This document shows, one piece after another, positions 8,302 through 15,160 of a stretch of DNA of 64,000 nt; positions within the stretch are counted from its first letter, which is position 1, and each line of letters opens with the position of its first letter. Under the pieces are notes generated by a model, which searched no databases, was not told where the DNA came from, and saw nothing but the letters and a program-made list of their open reading frames with translations. Position numbers and translations under genes: made by a program. This stretch comes from a virus. The stretch covers positions 1-64,000 of IMG/VR virus record IMGVR_UViG_3300032289_002239, one strand, 5' to 3'.

Positions 8302-8947
8302 AAAAATTTTTTTTTATTTTTTCTATTACTTTATTATTTTTTGTAACTACACCTAGACCAAAAGAATTAGTGAAGTTAACTTTAGGATAATCTAGCTCAT
8401 CAAAAAACCGCCCAACTCCATTCGGCGCTGAAAGAGTGTCATGCATAATCACAACACCGTCTTCTGACATTTTAGGAAACCAGGTCTCAAAGTCATTTTT
8501 ACAATTTTCATAATCATGAAGGCCGTCGATATGAAGTAAATCTATACTTTGGTCCCAGGTTTTTGCAACATCATCAAAATATCCTTTAATAATGTTAAGG
8601 TTATCTAGACCTAGTTTCTCTTTAACATCTAAAACGAATTGATAATCATCATCGATCCTTATTCCATGTTTTGACGGATCAAAACAATCAACTCCGTAAA
8701 CAAGATTTTTTTGACATAGGGCCATAACAAAAGAGGAATACCCATAATCAACTCCTAGTTCTACTGTTACTTTGGGTTTGATTGTTTTTATGAGCCATTC
8801 GGCAAACTCTCGATGACTTTTAGGGGGAAAATTCCAGGCCGAAGGAATTGCACCTAAGATTTCACCTACATTTACATTATCTAAAGAAAGAACGTATTGT
8901 CGCCAATCGTCTCTTTGATTTTCATACCAAGAAAAATTTTCTGTCAT
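8288..8947 (-). CDS. Class I SAM-dependent methyltransferase
   Basis: In this 219 aa protein, VTVELGVDYGYSSFVMA is motif I (SAM binding), LVYGVDCFDP carries the acidic ribose-binding residue, and SIDLLHIDGLHDYE plus GVVIMHDT are typical of the methyltransferase group found in glycan clusters. It probably methylates a sugar. It is the first large gene of the cassette in transcription order and overlaps the upstream small membrane protein by 4 bases. Confidence 0.75.
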   Translation of the reverse strand: MTENFSWYENQRDDWRQYVLSLDNVNVGEILGAIPSAWNFPPKSHREFAEWLIKTIKPKVTVELGVDYGYSSFVMALCQKNLVYGVDCFDPSKHGIRIDDDYQFVLDVKEKLGLDNLNIIKGYFDDVAKTWDQSIDLLHIDGLHDYENCKNDFETWFPKMSEDGVVIMHDTLSAPNGVGRFFDELDYPKVNFTNSFGLGVVTKNNKVIEKIKKNFYDWV

Positions 8948-9165
8948 GTTAATAAGCTAATTAATTTTGAAACTTCAATCACAGCAAAGAATCCACAGAG
9001 GATCAAGGCATCCCACATTTTTAAGAATACAAAAGAAGGGATAAGCAATAATCCCCCAACAGTCTTGACAACAAGACCAATTCGTATGTCACCCCATAAG
9101 ATAACATAATATCCAGCAACCAATAGTAAGTTCCCAAAATATCTGAGAACGGTCGATGTGTTCAT
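8944..9165 (-). CDS. Small membrane protein, 73 aa
   Basis: It has two or three hydrophobic segments (about residues 7-25, 29-50 and 52-70), including LLLVAGYYVILWGDIRIGLV and LILCGFFAVIEVSKLI. It has no charged catalytic motif. It shares a base with the upstream stop codon (9165) and overlaps the methyltransferase by 4 bases, so it is co-translated with the glycan cassette. The role is unknown. Confidence 0.6.
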   Translation of the reverse strand: MNTSTVLRYFGNLLLVAGYYVILWGDIRIGLVVKTVGGLLLIPSFVFLKMWDALILCGFFAVIEVSKLISLLT

Positions 9166-9377
9166 TAAGCTACCTGTACTTCAAGATCTTCATAGAGATA
9201 ATCAATTAGCATTTCATAATCATCTTCTGGGTCACCAGAAAAAACAATTCCATTTTGTTCGTAGTACCTCTTTACTTTTTTGTAAAGTTTTGGATTTTTT
9301 ACATCAAGGTAAAATTCACCATTTGCTGCTTTTTTAAGCGTATCGATATCTTTTTTAAATTTAGAAGTCAGTGACAT
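9165..9377 (-). CDS. Hypothetical protein, 70 aa
   Basis: A small acidic/lysine-rich soluble protein (MSLTSKFKKDIDTLKKAANG...). It is the first gene downstream of a clear early promoter at 9433-9461 and so probably the leader gene of the glycan cassette transcript. I recognise no domain. Confidence 0.65.
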   Translation of the reverse strand: MSLTSKFKKDIDTLKKAANGEFYLDVKNPKLYKKVKRYYEQNGIVFSGDPEDDYEMLIDYLYEDLEVQVA

Positions 9378-9432
9378 TGTTGAACGTTTTATTTATGTAG
9401 CAAGGTTTACTGGGCCTTATGGACCTGTTGAT

Positions 9433-9461
9433 ACAGTAGCACGTTTATTGGGATTTGTCAA
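9433..9461 (-). promoter_or_regulatory. Early promoter for the glycan cassette
   Basis: Minus strand: TTGACA (9456-9461), a 17-base spacer ending GTGC, then TACTGT (9433-9438). The next start codon is at 9377. Confidence 0.65.
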
Positions 9462-9482
9462 GGGGTTCTCTGAAGTTTATCA

Positions 9483-9553
9483 AGCGGATAACGAGTGCTG
9501 CCCTCGTGCCTAAACCTTGGAAGGGTTTCACGCTTCTGTTACGCCATATCCGC
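9483..9553 (-). tRNA. tRNA-Gly (anticodon UCC), unusual T-loop
   Basis: A 71-base cloverleaf can be folded. The acceptor is GCGGATA/TATCCGC, the D-arm is short, and the anticodon arm AAACC-CTTCCAA-GGTTT has anticodon TCC (Gly, GGA codons). The variable loop is AGGC and the T-stem is ACGAG/CTCGT. The T-loop is GGCAGCA rather than the expected TTCRANY, so the tRNA may be atypical or decaying. CCA is not encoded. An early promoter lies just upstream (9562-9590). Confidence 0.7.
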
Positions 9554-9561
9554 AATAAAAA

Positions 9562-9590
9562 AACCTAACATAAGAAGCCGGATTTGTCAA
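9562..9590 (-). promoter_or_regulatory. Early promoter for tRNA-Gly
   Basis: Minus strand TTGACA (9585-9590), a 17-base spacer, then TAGGTT (9562-9567), immediately before the 5' end of the tRNA at 9553. Confidence 0.5.
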
Positions 9591-9600
9591 GTGTTTGATG

Positions 9601-9644
9601 GAGTAAGTGTGTATATCTCATAAAGATATAACAGTGACTTACTC
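9601..9644 (-). other. Long two-part hairpin of unknown role
   Basis: GAGTAAGT pairs with ACTTACTC (9601-9608/9637-9644). Inside, TATATCT pairs with AGATATA (9612-9618/9624-9630) around a 5-base loop. It lies between two early-type promoters and upstream of tRNA-Gly. It lacks a following T-tract in either direction, so a simple terminator is not obvious. It could be a processing signal or small RNA. Confidence 0.45.
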
Positions 9645-9657
9645 TCTGTCATATTAT

Positions 9658-9686
9658 ATATTAAAGTATTTTTGAGTGGATGTCAA
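9658..9686 (-). promoter_or_regulatory. Possible early promoter overlapping the end of the endonuclease gene
   Basis: Minus strand TTGACA (9681-9686), a 17-base spacer, then TAATAT (9658-9663). The -35 lies inside the last codons of the upstream gene. It would transcribe the hairpin and tRNA-Gly region. Confidence 0.45.
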
Positions 9687-10098
9687 GAGGGAGTTCCATA
9701 TAATCTTCTGCCAAATGAATACCATTTTTTTGATTATTTTTTGGAGCAGATAATCTTAAGTTAAATGTTTTATTACACTCTTGAGGATTTACATAATAAC
9801 ATTTATCTGTATCTGGGCAATATACGCACATTATGTCAATTTCATTTTTATCATAATCTTGAATATGCGTTCCATTTTTATCTGCCCAACAAGTTTTAAA
9901 AGGAACTTCTATCTTATCATTTTTTGCAGTTCTATATTTAACTTGTATTCTCAAAAACTTACCATTTTTGTATCCAACAAGGTCAAATGAAGAATGTTCA
10001 GTATGGGGAGTAAGAATTAAATACCCCTTCTCATACAAATCCAGTTGCGCTTTTAATACACCCAAATCTCCTTTGTTTTTAGTGTGATGCGTTCTCAT
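9661..10098 (-). CDS. PD-(D/E)XK homing endonuclease, I-Ssp6803I-like
   Basis: This 145 aa protein contains KGDLGVLKAQLDLYEKGY, then SFDLVGYKNGKFLRIQVKYR, the D...(Q/E)xK active-site pattern of the group I intron endonuclease family that includes I-Ssp6803I. CYYVNPQECNKTFNLRL follows. Relatives sit in tRNA group I introns of cyanobacteria. Here it is free-standing between tRNA-Arg and tRNA-Gly and I see no intron core around it. A TATAAATA late promoter in a hairpin precedes it. Confidence 0.75.
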   Translation of the reverse strand: MRTHHTKNKGDLGVLKAQLDLYEKGYLILTPHTEHSSFDLVGYKNGKFLRIQVKYRTAKNDKIEVPFKTCWADKNGTHIQDYDKNEIDIMCVYCPDTDKCYYVNPQECNKTFNLRLSAPKNNQKNGIHLAEDYMELPLDIHSKIL

Positions 10099-10110
10099 AA
10101 AAATAAAAAT

Positions 10111-10132
10111 GTCTTATATTTATTTATAAGAC
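10111..10132 (-). promoter_or_regulatory. Hairpin with embedded TATAAATA late promoter
   Basis: gtcttata/tataagac (8 bp) encloses TTTATT. On the minus strand a perfect T4-type late promoter TATAAATA (10121-10128) lies in the 5' arm, 23 bases before the endonuclease ATG. Late transcripts would lack the 5' arm. Confidence 0.55.
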
Positions 10133-10155
10133 CAACAACTTACACATATGTTAAA

Positions 10156-10228
10156 CAGGCGTACCTGGATTTGAACCAGGGATAAGGCTTTAGAAGAGCC
10201 GTGTGATAATCCACTTCACCATACGCCC
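10156..10228 (-). tRNA. tRNA-Arg (anticodon UCU)
   Basis: A standard cloverleaf: the acceptor is GGGCGTA against TACGCC plus a G-U pair, the anticodon loop CTTCTAA has anticodon TCT (AGA codons), and the T-arm contains GGTTCAAATCC. The 3' end is set at 10156, giving G as discriminator; CCA is not encoded. A near-consensus early promoter lies 30 bases upstream. AGA codons are common in this AT-rich genome. Confidence 0.9.
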
Positions 10229-10257
10229 AAGAGACCCTTTGGTTTGTGCTTCACTCC

Positions 10258-10286
10258 ATAATACTCAACGCATCTGAAATTGTCAA
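10258..10286 (-). promoter_or_regulatory. Early promoter for tRNA-Arg
   Basis: Minus strand TTGACA (10281-10286), a 17-base spacer, then TATTAT (10258-10263). It points directly at the tRNA 5' end at 10228. Confidence 0.65.
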
Positions 10287-10354
10287 ATATTATTTTTGAA
10301 GGATAGGCATAAAGGGTAATGATGGATTAGCCGTAATATACTTCATAAGAGTAT

Positions 10355-10570
10355 ATGAACTACCACGAAATCTTTAGTTTCGCGGGTTCCTGCTTCACAG
10401 AAGTTGCCTCCAACTCGTTATGAGTTTTTGGTCTTACACTATCTCCACAGGCAGACACGGTAGTTCCTACCGCCAAGATGTTTTTAGCCGCATTTATGTC
10501 TCTGTCGTGTTTTGTTCCACAATCAGGACAAGTCCATTCCCCGTATTCATCCATAATATAGTCAATTTTT
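10355..10570 (-). mobile_element. TnpB C-terminus plus right-end/omega-RNA remnant
   Basis: The minus strand encodes the last part of a TnpB (WTCPDCGTKHDRDINAAKNI, then AVGTTVSACGDSVRPKT), nearly identical to the intact plus-strand TnpB at 12363. It ends in the same structure: a stem CGCGAAA/TTTCGTG followed by GGTAGTTCAT (to 10355). Stem sequences differ between the two copies but pairing is kept. The rest of the TnpB gene is missing. Confidence 0.7.
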
Positions 10571-10794
10571 AGCTCAGAGGCAATTTCGTTAAGAGCATCA
10601 ATACAATTTTGGACTCCACTTATAAACTCTGTTTTGGATTGTTTCTGGATCTCGTTTTTCCACTGGTCAGCAACAGCTTGAAGAGCAGCAGAGATCTGTG
10701 ACCGACGAGTACCTTTAATGTCACCACATTGGACTGGGCAATTTGTCCAAGCAGCGTCCCAGACTGTCTGGGTAATAGGAGATAAATCAGTCAT
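10360..10794 (-). CDS. Chimeric protein: phage small protein fused to a TnpB C-terminal tail
   Basis: It is read from ATG 10794 (MTDLSPITQTVWDAAW), preceded by GAGG. Residues about 1-80 resemble a small conserved cyanophage protein (LSP.TQ.V.DA...AALQAVADQW). From about residue 84 (EYGEWTCPDCG) the sequence is the TnpB zinc-ribbon half and RuvC-III region, plus the low-complexity tail encoded by the omega-RNA. Catalytic RuvC I and II are absent, so it cannot be a TnpB nuclease. The fusion looks like the scar of a TnpB element that lost its 5' part. Confidence 0.7.
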   Translation of the reverse strand: MTDLSPITQTVWDAAWTNCPVQCGDIKGTRRSQISAALQAVADQWKNEIQKQSKTEFISGVQNCIDALNEIASELKIDYIMDEYGEWTCPDCGTKHDRDINAAKNILAVGTTVSACGDSVRPKTHNELEATSVKQEPAKLKISW

Positions 10795-10796
10795 AA

Positions 10797-11012
10797 TCAG
10801 CACCTCATAAGTTCGCCACCATGAATCTGATTTAACTGATTCTGGTGAGAAGGGGGACCATAAGACGGGTCGATTTCATGTTTAAAAACCAGGGCAAGAT
10901 GCTTTTCAATAAGCTCTACTTGTTCATTAGTAAGAGCCATCCCAGATTGGGCCTCGCCGCGACGAAGTTCAAAATAACCTTGTAGCCAGTAGCAAAATTC
11001 AGTTGATTTCAT
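10797..11012 (-). CDS. Hypothetical protein, 71 aa
   Basis: It contains TEFCYWLQGYFELRRGE and LTNEQVELIEKHLALVFKHE, a helical protein of a type common in cyanophages. It ends a few bases before the chimera's start, in the same short operon. No function is known to me. Confidence 0.7.
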   Translation of the reverse strand: MKSTEFCYWLQGYFELRRGEAQSGMALTNEQVELIEKHLALVFKHEIDPSYGPPSHQNQLNQIHGGELMRC

Positions 11013-11018
11013 AATTTC

Positions 11019-11204
11019 CTAATACTTAGTGTTATGTAATACATTTAAAAGGCGGTTCTCTTCCAATGTTAAGGCATATATTGTAGCATCCTGTTCATGG
11101 AAAAAGGTAGTCAATTTTTTATCACCATCATAAACCGCCCAATCATTACATGCACAAGTTTCGGGGTGACAATTGCAATAGTTTTGTTTGACTGTAAACT
11201 TCAT
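11019..11204 (-). CDS. Hypothetical protein, about 61 aa
   Basis: ATG 11204 overlaps the Thg1-like gene's TGA as ATGA, so I prefer it to the longer frame from 11216. The sequence MKFTVKQNYCNCHPETCACN holds four Cys and a His and may bind a metal. It is followed by WAVYDGDKKLTTFFHEQDA. The function is unknown. Confidence 0.65.
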   Translation of the reverse strand: MKFTVKQNYCNCHPETCACNDWAVYDGDKKLTTFFHEQDATIYALTLEENRLLNVLHNTKY

Positions 11205-11959
11205 AAAATAAACCATTCGGGTGAGATTGTTTCAGGCGAGTTCCAGACAGAAACAGTAGTTCTAATAATAGGCTCAAGTGGTCTGTATTTTTCTGGAACA
11301 TCTAAGCATTGGGATGGATCAAGCAAGATCCGTTTTCTTTTTATATAGGTTCCAGATTTAAAGAAATCTGGTAGATCTTCCCAAGGATTTCCAATTTCTT
11401 TTAACATTTCTTTCATTTCGTTTCCAGTTTTATTCTGTAAATTTTTATGAGAAAAGAAATGTCTTGCATACATTGAAACGGAGTTCTTTTGAGCATCCTT
11501 AAACCTCCAAAGGAAGTTTTTATAAACGTGCTCTAAATCTGGAACAGACCAAACTCTTGCATCAAAAGTAGGGTATTGACCAACTTTTTCAGGAAGAAAT
11601 TTTTGAAGATTTGCAACAAAAAATGAGGTCGCGGTTGATGCAAGAACAGAAGTTAATTTTTGAAACTTACCTGAAAACCAGAATTCTCTATTAGAATAAT
11701 TTCCCTTATCGAGATACCAATACAGAGTAATCTCGTCTGATTGACAATAACCCAAAAGAACCTCACTTTCATTTACCAAATGTTTGGTGGTTTCAACCAT
11801 TAACTCTACAAATTTCGCATCAAAAGGTCTTTTGAGTCCTTTGGTAAATTTGCTAAAACATTTACCATCAATTCTTGCCATAAGAGGCAAAAAGGGATCG
11901 GCTTTTCTTCCGGCCTCTATTTGTTCTTGGGATTTTAGAAGATCTCCTAAACTGTCCAT
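11201..11959 (-). CDS. Thg1-like tRNA guanylyltransferase family protein
   Basis: About 252 aa from ATG 11959; a GTG at 11974 is also possible. It shows the Thg1 palm signatures RIDGKCFSKFTKGL (first metal Asp) and YCQSDEITL (second acidic pair), with RHFFSHKNLQNKTGNEM further on. Thg1-family enzymes add nucleotides in the 3'-5' direction, either G-1 on tRNA-His or 5'-end repair of tRNAs. In a phage, a role in repairing tRNAs cut by host anticodon nucleases is a reasonable inference. It is translationally coupled to the next gene. Confidence 0.8.
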   Translation of the reverse strand: MDSLGDLLKSQEQIEAGRKADPFLPLMARIDGKCFSKFTKGLKRPFDAKFVELMVETTKHLVNESEVLLGYCQSDEITLYWYLDKGNYSNREFWFSGKFQKLTSVLASTATSFFVANLQKFLPEKVGQYPTFDARVWSVPDLEHVYKNFLWRFKDAQKNSVSMYARHFFSHKNLQNKTGNEMKEMLKEIGNPWEDLPDFFKSGTYIKRKRILLDPSQCLDVPEKYRPLEPIIRTTVSVWNSPETISPEWFIL

Positions 11960-12035
11960 AAAAATTTGTCTCACTTGAATGAGTATAAGACAGATTTGAT
12001 TGGAAATCCAATTTCATGGACAGTTCAAAAATTGT

Positions 12036-12209
12036 CTACTTCTCTTCGACAAAATTCTTGATTTGTTCAGCCAGGACCTGAATTTCCTCCACTGTAGGAA
12101 ATGGGGTGCACCTATGTTCCCCGGCGGTTTCTTTTTTGTTACAAAAATCGTCAGTAGCAATTAACCTGGCTTCCTGAAAAATTTGAAATCTTAATTCATA
12201 TGGTGTCAT
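12036..12209 (-). CDS. Small conserved-type protein, 57 aa
   Basis: It is read from ATG 12209 with AGAGG upstream: MTPYELRFQIFQEARLIATD ... FPTVEEIQVLAEQIKNFVEE. MTPYELR proteins of this size are frequent in cyanomyoviruses. It is short but well supported by the ribosome-binding site and the family-like pattern. The function is unknown. Confidence 0.7.
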   Translation of the reverse strand: MTPYELRFQIFQEARLIATDDFCNKKETAGEHRCTPFPTVEEIQVLAEQIKNFVEEK

Positions 12210-12362
12210 TGTTTTCCTCTGTATCTGTGTGTGTTTGGCTCTGGGCCAATCCGGTTATTAGGATTTGAATATTTTTAATCCGCAATCCCCAATGTATTTA
12301 GGGTCGCTGATCAAAGATTAATTTTACTAAATAATTGTGTAAGTTAAATAATTTTTACCCAA
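12210..12362. promoter_or_regulatory. Divergent intergenic region with two late-promoter motifs
   Basis: CTAAATA occurs on the minus strand at 12295-12301 (towards 12209) and on the plus strand at 12327-12333 (towards TnpB at 12363). No TnpB left-end structure or terminal repeat is obvious to me. Confidence 0.45.
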
Positions 12363-13550
12363 GTGTTAAGACGAGGATTTAAATTTAGATTTTACCCAAC
12401 TAAAGAACAAGAAACCTTGTTGCGTCAAACACTTGGTTGTGCTCGTTTTGTTTGGAATTATTTTCTTGATTTAAGACAAAAATCTTGGAAACAAGAAAAT
12501 AAGTCATTGTCTTACTATGATACCGCAAAACTACTTACTCAACTTAAAAAAGAACCAGAATACGTCTGGTTAAATGATGTTTCTATTATTCCTTTAAGGT
12601 ATTCGATTTATGAATTAGATGGAACATATAAAAAGTTCTTCAAGGGCAATTGTGGTTATCCAAATTTTAAAAAAAAATCTGGAAGAAACTCAATAGGTCT
12701 TGACGGAAGTGCTTTTAGGGTAAAGGATGGTAAATTCTTTATTGCTAAAAATAAGCAACCTCTAAACATTAAATTTCATAGACAGCTACCACAAAATCAG
12801 GAAATCAAGTATATCTATATATCTCTTGAACCTTCCGGAAAGTGGTATGTGTCTTTTAATCTTGAAGATCTGTCTATTCAACCTCTACCCGAAAGTCAAA
12901 ATCAAATTGGAATTGACCTTGGAATAACCACCTTTGCTACAACTTCTAACGGAGACAAAATCAAGTCACCGGATCTAAAGAAGGAGTATAAAAAACTCAA
13001 GAAACTCCAAAGAAGATTTTTTAAAAAACAAAAGGATTCCAACAATAGAAATAAATCAAGACTTAAAGTCGCAAGACAGTATGAAAGAATTAGAAATATT
13101 CGTTCTAATTTTCAACATCAGGTCTCAAGAAAACTAGTCAACGAAAACCAAGTTATAGTTCTTGAAGACTTAAAAGTAAAAAACATGATAAAGAACCGCA
13201 CATTATCAAGAGCAATTAGTGAACAAGGCTGGTATCAATTCCGGTCCTTTCTTGATTATAAATGCAATTGGTATGGAAGAAAATTAATTGTTATTAACCA
13301 ATGGTATCCAAGTTCTAAAACTTGTTCTTCTTGTGGTTCTATTCAACCTAAAATGCCGTTAAACATTAGAGAATGGACTTGTCCTGATTGTGGTTTAGTT
13401 CATGATAGAGATATAAATGCGGCGAAAAATATTTTGGCGGTAGGAACTACCGTGTCTGCCTGTGGAGATAGTGTAAGACCAAAAACTCGTAAAGAGTCGG
13501 CGGCAGCTTCTATGAAGCAGGAAACCGAGAAGTCTTTGGTTTCTCGGTAG
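12363..13550 (+). CDS. tnpB: TnpB RNA-guided nuclease (IS200/IS605 family), copy 1
   Basis: This 395 aa protein has the complete TnpB layout: an N-terminal FKFRFYPTKEQETLLRQTLG helix-turn-helix, RuvC-I GIDLGITTFATTS, RuvC-II VIVLEDLKVKNM, a four-Cys zinc ribbon CSSCG...CPDCG, and RuvC-III HDRDINAAKNIL. All three acidic residues are present, so it is probably active. The start is GTG. No TnpA lies nearby, so it is either stranded or mobilised in trans. The 3' coding end overlaps the omega-RNA. A CTAAATA motif sits 30 bases upstream. Confidence 0.9.
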   Translation: MLRRGFKFRFYPTKEQETLLRQTLGCARFVWNYFLDLRQKSWKQENKSLSYYDTAKLLTQLKKEPEYVWLNDVSIIPLRYSIYELDGTYKKFFKGNCGYPNFKKKSGRNSIGLDGSAFRVKDGKFFIAKNKQPLNIKFHRQLPQNQEIKYIYISLEPSGKWYVSFNLEDLSIQPLPESQNQIGIDLGITTFATTSNGDKIKSPDLKKEYKKLKKLQRRFFKKQKDSNNRNKSRLKVARQYERIRNIRSNFQHQVSRKLVNENQVIVLEDLKVKNMIKNRTLSRAISEQGWYQFRSFLDYKCNWYGRKLIVINQWYPSSKTCSSCGSIQPKMPLNIREWTCPDCGLVHDRDINAAKNILAVGTTVSACGDSVRPKTRKESAAASMKQETEKSLVSR

Positions 13551-13575
13551 TTCATCCTAAATTTTTCCTCCTCCC
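13400..13575 (+). ncRNA. Putative omega-RNA/right end of TnpB copy 1
   Basis: From the 3' quarter of tnpB the DNA can fold into a series of hairpins (ACTC/GAGT, GCTTC/GAAGC) and a terminal CCGAGAA/TTCTCGG stem spanning the stop codon, followed by GGTAGTTCAT to 13555. TnpB guides are read from the bases just beyond this end, here beginning CCTAAATTTTTCC. Two other sites in the window keep the same terminal design. The 5' boundary is not determinable by eye. Confidence 0.55.
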
Positions 13576-13649
13576 AAAGGAGGTGCCATACCAAGTTAGG
13601 CGATAACCGGTTCTAATCTATATAGGACAGAAGCCCCAATAAAACCCAA

Positions 13650-14354
13650 ATGATTTACGACACCGTTTTTGTTTCTGATGTCCATCTTGGAACAAATAGA
13701 TGCAATTCTAAAAAGTTTTTAAACTTTTTAGAAACGATAAAAACTAAAAAACTTATAATGGTGGGGGACATTATTGACATTCATTGTATGGAAAAACATG
13801 GAACTCCATGGAAAAAAGAGCACACTGAATGTATTCATGAAATCCTAAATCACCTAAAAAATGGAACCGAACTTATTTACATTTTAGGTAACCACGAAGG
13901 AGAAATCCGGAGATATTGTAATTTTGAGCATAAAAACTTTCAAATGGTTGATGAGTACAACCACATTGATTCTAAAGGTAAAAAGTTTTTATGTGTTCAT
14001 GGCGACAAATACTCCCAATACTCGTCTGGTTCATGGAAACAATTAATTTTCAATAAAGGGTATGAATTTATAACTCCCTTAAGTGTATGGTTAAATCGAT
14101 TTTTTAGATTCTCCTTGGTGTACTTTTTAAAAAATACCATAAACGGCAAAAAATACATAGACAAATATGAAAACGATATTACAAATTATTGCAGACAAAG
14201 AAAAGAAAATTTTGATGGTGTAATTTGTGGACATATTCACCACAACAACATAAGAAAATTTGATGACATTACTTACATGTGTTGTGGAGATTTTGTCGAT
14301 ACCTGTTCGGCAATTGTCGAACGAGATGGTGATTATTATAGCATTTACTTTTGA
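13650..14354 (+). CDS. Calcineurin-like metallophosphoesterase
   Basis: This 234 aa protein has the metal-site series FVSDVHLGTN, VGDIIDIH, LGNHEGEIRRY, VHGDKYSQY and GHIHHNN, a full set for a two-metal phosphoesterase of the LpxH/YfcE type. The substrate is unknown; UDP-diacylglucosamine hydrolysis is only a family possibility. It is one of few plus-strand genes and may have arrived with the adjacent TnpB. It converges with the next minus-strand gene, overlapping it by about 10 bases. Confidence 0.8.
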   Translation: MIYDTVFVSDVHLGTNRCNSKKFLNFLETIKTKKLIMVGDIIDIHCMEKHGTPWKKEHTECIHEILNHLKNGTELIYILGNHEGEIRRYCNFEHKNFQMVDEYNHIDSKGKKFLCVHGDKYSQYSSGSWKQLIFNKGYEFITPLSVWLNRFFRFSLVYFLKNTINGKKYIDKYENDITNYCRQRKENFDGVICGHIHHNNIRKFDDITYMCCGDFVDTCSAIVERDGDYYSIYF

Positions 14355-14797
14355 TCCGGATTGACCCACGGGGCCTTTATGCCCATTTCTCCACCTAAAA
14401 GACTCTGAGCAGTACTTCCATCAGGCTCCTTATCATAAAAAACAGCATCCTTAACAATTTTCTTTTGTTCTTCAGAATAATCACCAGACTCAATCTCTTT
14501 TAAGATAGTCTCATTGAACATATTAACCGGTTCTGGTTCTTCTAATTTCTCATAATTTTCTATGGCCTTATCCACATCTCTATCAACCCTTTGATCAAGA
14601 AGTTCAGGAGTTTTTATGATGTACTCATTAAGCGTATCATCAATCCAGTCCCTTTTATAAAGTTCTCTTTGGATCTCATCAACCAAGGGCCATAGTTTAT
14701 CCTTGGGAATCTTAAACACCCTAGAAATAAACTCTATAATGGCCTCAATAAAAATACTAATCTTGGCCCAATCAAAGATAGTTCGTTTGGTTTTCAT
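14345..14797 (-). CDS. Hypothetical protein, about 150 aa
   Basis: The start is taken as MKTKRTIFDWAKISIFIEAI, with GGGAGG about 11 bases upstream; a longer frame to 14824 exists. It is a highly charged, mostly helical protein (KLWPLVDEIQRELYKRDW). It overlaps the small gene upstream and the plus-strand phosphoesterase downstream. I recognise no domain. Confidence 0.6.
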   Translation of the reverse strand: MKTKRTIFDWAKISIFIEAIIEFISRVFKIPKDKLWPLVDEIQRELYKRDWIDDTLNEYIIKTPELLDQRVDRDVDKAIENYEKLEEPEPVNMFNETILKEIESGDYSEEQKKIVKDAVFYDKEPDGSTAQSLLGGEMGIKAPWVNPDQK

Positions 14798-14924
14798 TTT
14801 TAAAAAAATCATCCTCCCAATCATTTATCTCATAATCACCATCATAAGGCTCCTGCATGAGTTCCTGAATCTTATAATTTAAGACCCTATTTAAAAGTAG
14901 CCGATAACTTTCCTCTTCAATCAT
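14772..14924 (-). CDS. Small acidic protein, 50 aa
   Basis: ATG 14924 overlaps the stop of the upstream gene. It reads MIEEESYRLLLNRVLNYKIQ and ends NDWEDDFFKNENQTNYL. Overlaps at both ends suggest translational coupling in a three-gene unit. It is short, so only moderately supported. Confidence 0.5.
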   Translation of the reverse strand: MIEEESYRLLLNRVLNYKIQELMQEPYDGDYEINDWEDDFFKNENQTNYL

Positions 14925-15111
14925 CGTTCAATAATTTGTCTAATGGATCAGAACCGCCTTTTAAGATTTGGCAAGCTCGTTTGTAATACAGGTTGTTTGT
15001 GTTGCCCGATGCCTCCATAAGTTCTTTGATCTTTTTCCAATTTTCTAAAGTTTTTTCGTCCATTTTTAGTGATCGTGTTTTTCGATAGTTTTGCGTTTCA
15101 TTAGAGAACAA
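14917..15111 (-). CDS. Hypothetical protein, 64 aa
   Basis: A lysine-rich small protein (MFSNETQNYRKTRSLKMDEK); a later start at MDEKTLENWKKIKELMEASG is possible. It heads the short minus-strand unit to 14345. No recognised function. Confidence 0.5.
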   Translation of the reverse strand: MFSNETQNYRKTRSLKMDEKTLENWKKIKELMEASGNTNNLYYKRACQILKGGSDPLDKLLNDD

Positions 15112-15160
15112 TCATGGCAACATAGTATATATAATTTAATAAATTTCAATAAAAACTTTA

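Noticed and set aside
9661-10098. Group I intron around the I-Ssp6803I-like gene
   Set aside because: No P7-type core motifs nearby and both neighbouring tRNAs are uninterrupted, so it is treated as free-standing.
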